Source of the DNA: Linanthus parryae
Lineage: Eukaryota > Streptophyta > Magnoliopsida > Ericales > Polemoniaceae
NCBI GenBank assembly: GCA_023055425.1
Contig: JALGPY010000008.1
Span: 9,992,501-10,056,500, forward strand
Length of the DNA stretch: 64,000 nt
Direction of reading: 5' to 3'
In this document: positions 45,113-55,076 of the stretch, in pieces
How positions within the stretch are numbered: the stretch's first letter is position 1
How the letters are laid out: each line of letters opens with the position of its first letter
Made by a program: the position numbers and the translations under genes
The notes under the pieces: generated by a model
Seen by the model: only the letters and a program-made list of their open reading frames with translations
Told to the model about the DNA's origin: nothing
Database searches by the model: none

Positions 45113-45316
45113 TGTTATGAAATATGTTATTGGACTAATGTGAATATCCACCACATAGTTGGGTGTATTTTGTATAATTATATTCTGGTCCAGAAGCCCA
45201 CCTAATGCCTATATAAGGAGGCTTAGGGTTGGAGAATAATACACATCTCAATACAATTCTCCCTACATCATGTCTCTCTCTTTATTTCCTGTCTCTCTCA
45301 ATATCGTTTCACAACA
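45113..45316 (+). repeat. 5' LTR of the 45.1-kb element
   Basis: Contains a TATATAAGG promoter box near 45213 and a CT-rich right part. Differs from the 3' LTR by about three substitutions. Confidence 0.95.
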
Positions 45317-46092
45317 CGTTATCAGCACGATAACGCTCTGGGGTCAGAGTTCTGACAAGATCTCAAAACCTGTCCAATAGCCACGATTTATGTAGATCAG
45401 GTCAGTTATTATTTCTATGTTTGATGAACTGTTGTCTAGTTTGTATTATTTGGATTGAGCCTTCTTTAGGCGTTAGGTGTTCCGGCAGCTGTTATAGCTA
45501 TTTTCTTTTGTGTGTGGTAATTGGTTAAAGAAGAAAGCATTAAAATAAAGTTGTTAGGTCTTGTTTATGAATAAGCTGCTATGAAATTTCCAAACAAACG
45601 TGGATACATGTGATGCTATGTTTATTTGCATACAATTAGGAATCAATTTTTTGAACCAACATATGCTAGATATTTTATTGTATCAAATAATTAAAGAATT
45701 TCTTTTCGTTCTTGGAGGCTGGAGCGTGGTCAATGTTATTCATGTTCTTTTTACTACCAACACCTCATTGATGGCAAACGAAAAAGAAATCACCTGCTAA
45801 CGTGGGCTGATGTAGTATAAGTTTGTTTATTACTATGTGTTAGTATAGAGGAGAAAGCCCTAGTTCTCCTGCATTTTTTTTACCCTTTTTTTTTTCTCTT
45901 CTGAAACCCAAATCAAAATTTTATAGTCTTCTCCAGTTGGTCTGTTTATTATCATAGTGTTTAACTGCTATGGATCCACTCTTATATACTGTTCATCTAT
46001 TTGGAGAAAAGGTAGACTTATGACGAGGTTTTAATCCACGAGAACTATAAATTGGTCAGTGTTATTGATATCGTAAACAAAAAACATGTGTT

Positions 46093-48124
46093 TTCACACC
46101 TGAAGTAGTGAATTATAACATGTTTCGATCGTAACCTGAAGTTGCGCTATTATATTTTTATGATCTGAAATCATAATCGGACCATGTTCATACCAGAAGT
46201 TATGAACTTTACGCACCTGAAGTTGCGATTTTTTATATGACCTGAAGTCATAGTAGATCTCCAGAAGAGGTCTGTAAATTACAAAATTAAACCATTTTTT
46301 TTTCATACCTGAAGTTATGGAACAAGAAAATTGTATCGTAACATGAAGTTGCGACAGTTCTTTATATGACCTGAAGTCATAATTTTAGGTTGCATCTCCT
46401 GAAGAGATGTCATAGAATTTTCATGTAAACCTCCCGAAGAGGTCACACTTGGTTCATTGAATTTATTTGATCTTATGTATTTTTTTGTTACCTTTTCTTC
46501 TGTTCACGTATTATGGATCGAAAACGAACCTCCTGAAGAGCATTCGTAATAGCCATCGATGTTAAATCTGGCTATGTCATATGTACCGAAGTTACATATA
46601 ACATGATATCACTCATAACCGGCAGTTATGACTTCATAACCTGAAGTTATGAAATACTATAAATAATTATCTCCTGAAGAGATTGCTACAATTCAAATTA
46701 TGATCCACCATCCTGAAGAGGTTATATTATGTTTATTTCTTGTATCATATACACATTTATTTTTTAATCTTGTCTAGCATTTTACCGTTTATATACTTAT
46801 CATTGATTCAAGCAGAGCATCCAGAAGATGTTCTTAGTCCATAAGGGTTTATTGGACAAACGCATTTTATATGCGTAAAAAGTGATTTTCATACCAGAAG
46901 TTATGAAATTATGACGATGTTTATAACACGGAGTTATAAAATAACATCTTAAGATCTCTCTGGAGAGAGAATCTACAACCACTCACTTTTAAATAAAGGT
47001 ATTGACATTTACGTCTCTTTTTGGGTTTCCTGAAGAAACTTTGATTAGAGAACTACGGCGTCCAAGAGATTGCTTATTGTCAATGTTTTTATTTTAATTT
47101 GAGGATTGGTTTATACAAAGTACATATGAGACAAATTGATGCCTGGAGCATCAACAAAGTATCATTATGGTTATGATCATATTGCTCACGTCATGAGGGG
47201 GGAGAATGTGTCCAATTACATGACATGAGCCAAAATATCATTGTCTCTACGGGTATGTACTAATGCAAAAATCCCAATAAAATGGATAGCTTCTCGACTA
47301 ATGGGTGTCGATTTTGGTATACACTTTAAGCATATAAGGGTTGCTTGTGTACATATGTTGGTCCTCCAGAAGAGGAACATAAATCAAAGCACCCAAAATA
47401 ATTTGGGATATGGTTAACATGCTCTACAAATTAAGAACACAAGATTCTGGAGAAATCTTGGGGGTTCATATATACGTCATCATAATGGATCAAAACCAAC
47501 GTTGGTAATTGAATAGCCCTGGGAGAGGCTCATAGCTCTGGAAGTAGCTAAAGGTACCATAATACAAATAGTATGATCCTACTATGAATGATGATGTTTA
47601 TGTTGAGAAAGCGCCTGTAAAATCACGTGATTTATCATATGGGAAGAATGTTGACTAATTAGTTATTGGCCAAAACAAAGTCAACAAGTGCATAGAAAAT
47701 TGTACAATCATTTTGAATATGTAGAGCATACAAACAACCCGAAGCAGAATCTATATACTATGCAGAGACTACATATCCGTCGGTAAGCGTGGGATCTTTG
47801 TAGTTATTATATGTCCGCTATTAAGCGTGAGACACATGTAAAGGTTATATGTCCGCTGTAATGCGTGGGAGTCATATCAAGGTTTATGTCCGCTTAAGCG
47901 TGGGACTTGTAAAATTAGAAACATGATATATGGGTCATGACAAATTCTCATTAGTATAATCATCTCGTGGTGAGAATGATGTAATGTTGTCTTAGCCTCG
48001 GGGACTAAGGAACAACAACATATAGGTTGAAATGTAACTAGTTACAATACGATCGTACGAATCACAAATTTGTGAAATTCCATGGAGGTTGGTTCCCATG
48101 AGAAAATATTTGCCTGAAGCAAAT
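46093..48124 (+). repeat. Array of short hairpins with CTGAA-type loops
   Basis: At least 25 short inverted repeats with stems of 5-8 bp enclose a five-base loop: mostly CTGAA, otherwise CAGAA, CCGAA, CTGGA, and rarely ATGAA, ACGGA or CGGCA. Perfect examples: TTCATAAC-CTGAA-GTTATGAA (46633-46653), TTATGAT-CTGAA-ATCATAA (46158-46176), TTTATAAC-ACGGA-GTTATAAA (46920-46940), TTGATGC-CTGGA-GCATCAA (47136-47154), ATTTGC-CTGAA-GCAAAT (48108-48124). Stem sequences differ between hairpins but both arms change together, including G-U pairs. Spacing is irregular. No function is known to me. Confidence 0.85.
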
Positions 48125-48518
48125 CAAAAAGTGTACACTCGCGAGTAGTTTAGGTGCATATGCATTATATTGATTATGATTGTTAATCGGCTATTTTTAG
48201 ATTATTGTTTTTGCAATGAGTTTTGTTTGTCAGGTACAAGGATATTCCAATGAGGGGGAGATCAAATGAAATGCTAAGTCGTGCGGCACTCTTTTTCCTT
48301 CGCTACGGTTTTTTGTCCCACAGGGTTTTTCCTAGCAAGGTTTTAACGAGGCTTGCGAAGATTATCCAGATGTGTTCCAGAAGAATGTCATCTCCTATGT
48401 TGAGCTAATAGAATTCACTAGATGTACTCTTTTTCCTTAGTCATTGATTTTTTTCCCACTGAGTTTTTCATGACAAGGTTTTAATGAGGCATCGTAGTGG
48501 TGTATATTCAAACGGGAG

Positions 48519-48722
48519 TGTTATGAAATATGTTATTGGACTAATGTGAATATCCACCACATAGTTGGGTGTATTTTGTATAATTATATTCTGGTCCAGA
48601 AGCCTACCTAATGCATATATAAGGAGGCTTAGGGTTGGAGAATAATACACATCTCAATACAATTCTCCCTACATCATGTCTCTCTCTTTATTTTCTGTCT
48701 CTCTCAATATCGTTTCACAACA
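48519..48722 (+). repeat. 3' LTR of the 45.1-kb element
   Basis: Same length and ends as the 5' LTR; followed by the target duplication ATAAA. Confidence 0.95.
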
Positions 48723-50300
48723 ATAAACAAATTATTGAGTCAAAATGATGTTGAAAAGTCAACTGGCACTAATAATATGTTGAGCATGTATGTACATATA
48801 CACATATTTGGAAAACCATTATGGAGACATCCAATATGACGTGACGATTCTTTAAAGAGAGAGATAGACAGTAAAGGTGATGAAAGTAGTAATTTAATTT
48901 AGTGGCCGGCTAATTAGAAATAAGATATGTTATGGGGATGATGGGAATTGTCTTGTGTCTAAAATAACAATGCCTGCAGTATCAGATCAGAAGGGAATGT
49001 TTGTAGTAGCAATGATACAACCCAATTGTTGTTGATCCTGCGAATCTAATCATATGTTGTTTTTCTTGTTCAATTCATAATTAAATCACCAACGTACTAC
49101 TACTACTACAACTAGTTTAATTATACTCCATGTAGATGCACACTTCAATACATAATTGTTGTTCATTCTTGAGGTTTGTTCTTTAGCTATTTAATAATTA
49201 CTTGTGACATTTCTCAAACAAAAAATAAGTACTTATGATATACTATAATGGTTTAAGTAGGTGGTAATCTTCAATAAGAGATACCATGACTTCATATATG
49301 GGACCCCATAGTTTAGTTTGTGAGTAGGAAATTTCCCCCTAATTTAACTTTTTGCCTTGTCTCTATGATGGTGCAACTACATGTAATTGCATGAGTCTAA
49401 TTATGTGAAAGACCACTTGTTTTTATGTCTACTAATTCATAGTAGTAGAAAGGTAGCAAAGCAATCATTATAAGCAACAACGAGTAACTACAAATCACAT
49501 TTTGCAGTTGAGGAAATACATTTCCAAATCTTTTGTACTTAAGTCTCTTTAGTCTATATACTCAATAGAAACTTGTTTTGGTTGTATTCAAATCCAACAC
49601 TCCCTCGGTTTCGCTAGCTTCTTCTAATTTCATACTTTTCACCAATAATCATGTCATAACCATGTAATTTTAATATAGTAATTTAGATAGAAAAATGATG
49701 AAATGTTTTGATAATTTTTTCATGATGTTGTAGAGTAAAGTATGAAAAAGTTACAAAATTCTTACATCGTTTTACTAATCAAATGAACGACTCAAAGTGA
49801 TCGGTGAATAGTGTAAACTGTAAAATTCGAAGTTAGAAGAACCTGGAGAAACAGAAAGAGTATGATTTAGTGGCATTTTCACATTTTTTTTTTAATAATT
49901 TGCCTACATTCTCTCCTTCAGCGTTTCACTCTTCAGATTACATGTACTCCTAGTTGTGTCATTCCGTACTTTAAGATGACACATTTGTTGTGAAATTACT
50001 ATCATCGACAGACCCATGGACTAGCAACGATCCAATTAAGGAGTGTAGGTTTTTTGGAATTCGGAAAACCGAAGAGGTGAACTGTTGTTTCCCAAATTGA
50101 AAGGGGTAAAAGTGTCTTTGCATCAAACTTGAGGGAGTGAAAGTCTTTTAGCCTTAGTATAGAGTTCTAATATTGGAGGCCCAGGAGAAATAATGGGTGG
50201 CTTCAGATAGAATCATGTGTGAATTAGAGGTCCTTAGAGTGTAAAAAAGTTGAAAAAGAATCTTACATGGTGGTGGTGGTGCAACTGTGTGCATATGAGC
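48723..50300. other. Intergenic and upstream region of the IDD gene
   Basis: AT-rich. A Stowaway-like MITE lies at about 49600-49862. No other gene is supported. Confidence 0.45.
49600..49862. mobile_element. Stowaway-like MITE
   Basis: Begins ACTCCCTCGGTTTCG, close to the Stowaway terminus CTCCCTCCGT, and ends CAGAAAGAGTA. Inside, GTTGTAGAGTAAAG, CAAAGTGATCGGTGAATAGTG match the related blocks at 12013 and 20440. Confidence 0.55.
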
Positions 50301-50723
50301 TGGCCCCTTATATATGCATGCAATGGTTCACTCACTGTAGTGGATAATTATGAGTGCTTTTGTTTCCTTGTGGGGGATGTTTCTCTAACTCTTGCATTTC
50401 TCTTGTGGGTTCATCTTCACTTCATCATTGCCTCTTCTTTCTCTCTCTCCTCTCTCTCTCTACAAAACCCCCCAAACCCATGTTTATAAGAAGAAGCCGA
50501 GCTACAACCTCTAAGCCATAGAGCAAATCAGAGAAGAGAAAGCTGATGGAAGAAAGAAGAAGAAAGCTGAAACCATAAAGCCAAAAGAAAGCTGAACCTA
50601 GACCGAAAGAAAAGCTAAAAGCCGCTTTTTCTCATAATTTCTCATTTTCTCCCCTCTCACCCTCTCAATAGCTTCTATTAATCTCTTCAGAAGATTGCAA
50701 AAGCCAAACAAGACCTATACCCC
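50301..50723 (+). promoter_or_regulatory. Probable core promoter and long leader of the IDD gene, with short upstream ORFs
   Basis: A TATA-like TTATATATGC lies at 50309-50318. A leader of roughly 380 nt would follow, including a CT-rich tract at 50420-50460. At least three short upstream ORFs occur: ATG 50350 (12 codons), ATG 50480 (13 codons, ending TAG) and ATG 50546 (10 codons, ending TAA). Upstream ORFs usually reduce translation of the main frame. The transcription start was not determined. Confidence 0.4.
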
Positions 50724-52264
50724 ATGTTGACCACCAACGACCTCTCCTGCTCCGATAATGGACTTCACAGCAAGAGGAAACGGAGACCTGCCGGAACACC
50801 AGGTAATTAATCTACCATCCGGTCACTTCTTTTTTGTTGGGTAACTTTATCTCTTTTATCACGTTATGAATGCTTCATCTGCGATGTCTCCAAAACCCAT
50901 TCTCCGAAATCGATTCTTTTTTAATGGGTAGGAGTTTGATTTTGGGGATCGGTTTTATTTGTTGCAGATCCAGATGCGGAGGTTGTGTCTCTATCGCCTA
51001 AAACCCTACTGGAATCGGACCGGTACGTGTGCGAGATCTGCAACCAAGGGTTTCAGAGAGACCAGAACCTTCAGATGCATCGCCGCCGTCACAAGGTGCC
51101 GTGGAAGCTGCTCAAGAGGGAGACGCCGGCGGCGACGAGGAAGCGCGTGTTCGTCTGCCCTGAGCCGACGTGCCTCCACCACGACCCGTGTCACGCGCTC
51201 GGCGATCTGGTCGGGATCAAGAAGCATTTCCGGCGGAAGCACAGCAATCACAAGCAATGGGTCTGTGAGAAATGCTCCAAAGGCTACGCCGTTCAGTCGG
51301 ACTACAAGGCTCACCTCAAAACGTGCGGCACGCGGGGGCATTCTTGTGACTGCGGCCGCGTTTTCTCCAGGTAATTCCATTACCAATTGCATTTTATGTG
51401 GTAATAAAATGTGATGTAGGGAGGATTTCGTGTAATAATGCATTATGAATTCAAGTCTGGACACATTTTTTTAATAATAGCACGAAATCCTCCCTACATC
51501 GAATAGACTTGAATTCATAATGCATTAAAATAAAATTATAAGATTTGTAACTGACTAAATTTTGGATGAGTAGAGTTGAGAGCTTCATCGAACACCAAGA
51601 CGCCTGCAACATGGGCCGTCTCCAGTCAGAATCATCAAGCTGTGCGAACAACAGCTTCATAACCATGGCTCCGCCAAATTGGCCGCCTACCGCATCGACG
51701 CCACCGAAGCCAAATCGAGATCACGAAGAAGACAGAACGATCGCAGATCGGGTTGATCGGGTTGATCACAGAGAAAACACACACAATCTGGAGCTTCAAC
51801 TCTCGATTGGATCATCATCATTGGAACAACGCCACGATCAGCGATCCGTGGAGGAGCCAGCGGCAAAGACGGCATGGAATGAGGTGAGGGAAGAAGCGAG
51901 GCACCAAATGAGGGTGGCGATGGCGGAGAAGGCGTACGCGGAGGAGGCGCGGCGGCAGGCGAAGCGGCAGATCGAGATCGCCGAGCAGGAGTTTGTGAAT
52001 GCGAAAAGGATCCGGCAGCAAGCGCAGGACGAGCTCGATAAGGCGCTGCAGGCACTGAGGGACGATGCATCGGAGGCGATGCAGATCACTTGCCGGAGCT
52101 GTAAGCAGCGGTTTAGAATGGCGCCGCCGATGCCGCCGCCGGTGATGGGGATGCTGCTGCCGAGGGAGGAGGAGGAGAAGGAGAACTCGGTGGTGTGGAG
52201 TCACGTGTCTTCCGTTGTAACGGAGGGCAAGGTTGAACGTACTCGTAGTAGTAATGTAGTGTGA
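50724..52264 (+). CDS. INDETERMINATE-domain zinc-finger transcription factor, IDD14/15/16 type (SGR5-like)
   Basis: Three exons: 50724-50802, 50968-51370 and 51574-52264, joined in phases 1 and 2, giving 390 residues. Exon 1 ends with the conserved nuclear signal KRKRRPAGTP and exon 2 continues DPDAEVVSLSP. The ID domain has ZF1 C2H2 (C48, C51, H64, H68), ZF2 (C90, C95, H113, H118), ZF3 CCHC (C126, C129, H142, C146) and ZF4 CCHC (C153, C155, H168, C172). Intron 2 falls inside ZF4, between R161 and V162. An LELQL EAR-like motif is at 233-237, a long helix likely to be a coiled coil at 258-330, and a family-typical TCRSCKQRF at 333-341. Members of this clade act in the nucleus in gravitropism, auxin and starch-related control. 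In Arabidopsis IDD14 and SGR5/IDD15 produce shorter splice forms that inhibit the full protein. Retaining intron 2 here stops translation at once after R161. Confidence 0.95.
51371..51573 (+). other. IDD intron 2 with interleaved perfect inverted repeats
   Basis: The 203-nt intron has a normal GTAATT donor, a CTGAC branch-like site near 51551 and the acceptor GAGTAG, a NAGNAG pair whose upstream choice would add one Ser. Within it, A (51413-51432) pairs perfectly with A' (51481-51500) over 20 bp, and B (51436-51458) pairs perfectly with B' (51505-51527) over 23 bp. The order is A-B-A'-B'. Spacers are 3, 22 and 4 nt. B contains two smaller palindromes, TAATGCATTA and TGAATTCA. Confidence 0.95.
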
Positions 52265-52794
52265 TGATTAAGGGTAATGCTTTTTTTAATTAGTAGTAAG
52301 AGGGTTTGTTTTGTGATTAGCTTTAATAATTACTCTTTTTGAAAATGCTAGTGTTTTTTCTCATGTTTGAGTTTGCTAGTTTGATCGATGGTGTGATGAT
52401 TTTGCTGCATGTGTTCTTCGATGCCCTTTGATATTTCATGTACGAAAATGAATGTAGCTAGGAGGACATTAATTTGATTGAAATAGTGTATATTTAGTAT
52501 ATTTTTGATATGGTGTTATGTCAATGGTGAGGGTATTGAATCAGACAGTTCATTTAGGTCTCGAGTTTCTTGATATCGGATATTCTACAATTATAAGTTG
52601 GAAGACTTGTAAAGTGTGATTTATCAGCAAACTGCAAATTTCAATCCTGAAATGAATGTTAGCTGCATTAGAAAAGTATTTATACCGTTCACTTAGTTTC
52701 TAAAACTTCATAAATATGAGGTCACTTCATCGAACGGAAGTAATACATGATCGATGAAGATACAAATACTACTTCCATTCGATGAAGATGAGAA

Positions 52795-53050
52795 ATACTA
52801 CTCCCGTTTCGTTTCTTTCTTTTCAGTTAATTCTATTGGTCACTTCAACCGACTAATTGAACTAATGATATTATACGAAAATAAACTTTTTATTCTGAGA
52901 AACAAATGAACTATTTTTTTCATAATATAGTAAACTTTTCTTAATACTGCAATATTTAAAAATTTAAAAAATTATCGTATCATATCGTTATCTAAAATAA
53001 TCGGTCAATGTGAAAAGAAAGAAGCGAAATAAACAAATCCTAGTATCCTA
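52795..53050. mobile_element. Stowaway-like MITE, diverged
   Basis: Begins ACTCCCGTTTCGTTTCTTTC and ends GAAAGAAGCGAAATAAAC, an inverted pair. The ends resemble the 49.6-kb copy. Confidence 0.5.
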
Positions 53051-53809
53051 TAAATAATAAACGTATTTGTATGAACTTCACACATACTTATAGTTCCGAT
53101 TTATCTGAAAATACCTTGTATCAATCCCAAGACCAACGAATAATTGTTCATAGGAGATGTAGATAATCCATGTCATGATTTGATGTTGCTGCTATCAAGA
53201 AGCTTCCTCATAAACAGTGGTTTACTATTTCTATTTCGATGACGTGAAATAAATTATTGTTGTTGTATTTTCTTAGAGTAGGAGTAGTAGTGTAGAGCCC
53301 TATAATTGAAATAATTTTTGTTTTCTCTTTACTCAAGTTTTGGAAGTTTTGTGTTTGGACTATTTTGAAAGAAATCTTTGTTGGTCGTGGTGGTCAGAGA
53401 GAAATGAAGGACGTGGTACTGAGAAGAAAAGGGGTGACCCCTCAGGCCTCGGGCAATAAAGATCCTCCCCCCTACTGATGTCCTATTTATTACTCTACCA
53501 CTAGACTTTTGAATAGGATTCAATACCAGTCAAAATTGTGAAATGATCATCATTTGCGACTCCCCCATTCACTTTTCATCATTCCAACTTAAGACCCTAA
53601 TTTTCTAGGTCCAACCAATTACCGTATGGTATGTCAATTGCTATGGGTTCAACCTCCGTGCCCTATCCATGTGTGCAGTAAAGTTGACGTGTGTGGATTC
53701 TGTGACTTTCATATTTTATTGGTACTGATTTCGACTGTATTTTCTTATATACATGTATCCTTAACAAAGTATTGAGTTGACATACTACAAAATTGCTGTT
53801 CTTGAAGCA

Positions 53810-54183
53810 GAAATGACTGACTTCGGGCACTCTGCGCAATGTGTCTACTGGTGATTGAAGTGGAATTTACATAGTACAAATTTAACACTAACGATTTCAT
53901 CTATCTGTCTCAGTAAAGATGAAAATGGAATTATCCAAACAGATGGGGGTGATGAGTGTAATTTCATTATCGTGTCGGCATACTACAGGATAGTTGCTCC
54001 AAGATTAGGGACGACTGGCCTCATACATTCTGCGGAGGGTATCTATTGGTGATTGAAGCAGAGTTTACACAGTACACATCTAACACTAGTGACTTCAGCT
54101 CTCCGTCTAAAGAGAAAAATGGACTTAGCAAACACATGAGGGTGGTGAGTGCAATTGTTAGGAGAAGGAGGAGGGCATCAAAT
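53810..54183. repeat. 198-bp tandem duplication, diverged
   Basis: Two copies are recognised by GTGATTGAAG followed by T.GA.TTTACA at 53851 and 54049, with later matching segments such as AACACTA.C.A.TTCA. Divergence of about 20-25% by eye shows it is old. Confidence 0.75.
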
Positions 54184-55076
54184 AAAATTTTGGATACATT
54201 TTCTGGTCAGGCAGGTTGTCCTTATTTTCTTTGGTGGTACTGTGGGAATTCATTCACTGCTGATCTCCACAATGCTCATAATAATGATGGGAGTTGATGA
54301 AAGATGCCATGTTTTTCAGTGCCACAGTTGTAAGGGCTTAATGACAGACTTGTCCCTCTCAACCCCTTCCACACCCTCACAGACACAAACAAAATCATCT
54401 CTCCTTGATCTCTCTCTCTCAGAATCATCATCATCTTTCTCTCTGTGTCTAGAGAGAGATGCAGGTCAGTATAGTGGGTGCAGTTGAAGGAAGAAAAAAC
54501 CAGTATCTTTCCATTTATGCAGAGACCATTCACCAAACCTAGCAAGTTGGAAATCTAGAGAGAGATAGGCTCAGATCTCTCTCCTTCTCTCTAAAAAAGC
54601 AGAAGAAAAAGGGAGAAGAGGGATGGGAGATGCCAAAAGTGAACCATGAAGGGCTTCACTTTTTGTTTTGCCTTTTACCCTCCAGACCATGTGCTCTCTT
54701 AAGGCTTCGTTTGGCCTTGCACTCCTTTTTGTTTTTCTCTTTTTCTAATGCTGCTGGAAAAGCTACTGCTAAGGAGTAGTACTTTAGTTTTAATAAGAGT
54801 ATTAAACAAATTATAGAATGTTTTAGGTTTTTTAATTAATGAAAGTCAAACTTGATTAATTAAGGTGGTCTCAAATTAATCTGACACCAACAAACAGCTA
54901 GCTAATGTAGTAAGCAAGGCAAGCTCATACTACTGTATTTGGTAAGTAACAAATTTTAATCCAAAAATATTTAAAAGTTGGGAAGAGATTATTCTTTGTC
55001 CAATATGATAATTAAAAAGTTATATTGAAACATGTCTTGAGAAAAAATATATAGAGAGGGAGACAATTAGATGTTC

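Larger units (their letters stand above)
45113..48722 (+). mobile_element. Non-autonomous LTR retrotransposon with a hairpin-filled interior
   Basis: Two 204-bp LTRs (45113-45316, 48519-48722) begin TGTTATGAAATATG and end TTTCACAACA. They differ at about three positions. Perfect 5-bp duplications ATAAA lie at 45108-45112 and 48723-48727. The sequence after the left LTR, CGTTATCAGCACGATAACG, sits at the primer-binding position; AACGGGAG precedes the right LTR as a short purine tract. Between 48270 and 48500 there are two tandem copies of a CTCTTTTTCCTT...GGTTTTAA(C/T)GAGGC module usual near the 3' end of plant Copia elements. No gag, protease, integrase or reverse transcriptase is encoded in any frame, so it depends on another element. 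Near-identical LTRs mean recent insertion. Confidence 0.95.
52265..55076. other. IDD 3' flank and intergenic DNA
   Basis: No further gene is supported. It includes a Stowaway-like block (52795-53050), a 198-bp tandem duplication (about 53810-54183) and a TC-rich region near 54400-54600. Short frames at 53855-54545 belong to the duplication. Confidence 0.45.

Noticed and set aside
46093..48124. Hairpin array read as a CRISPR-like array
   Set aside because: Spacing is irregular, repeats are not identical, and the sequence lies between LTRs in a plant genome. Only the loop is constant.
50959..51464. Frames antisense or shifted to the IDD exons
   Set aside because: They are shadows of exon 2; the exon frame encodes the conserved zinc fingers.
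54612..54685. Imperfect hairpin AAAAGTGAA...TTCACTTTTT as a microRNA precursor
   Set aside because: Stem is short and low in complexity, and no known plant microRNA sequence was recognised.
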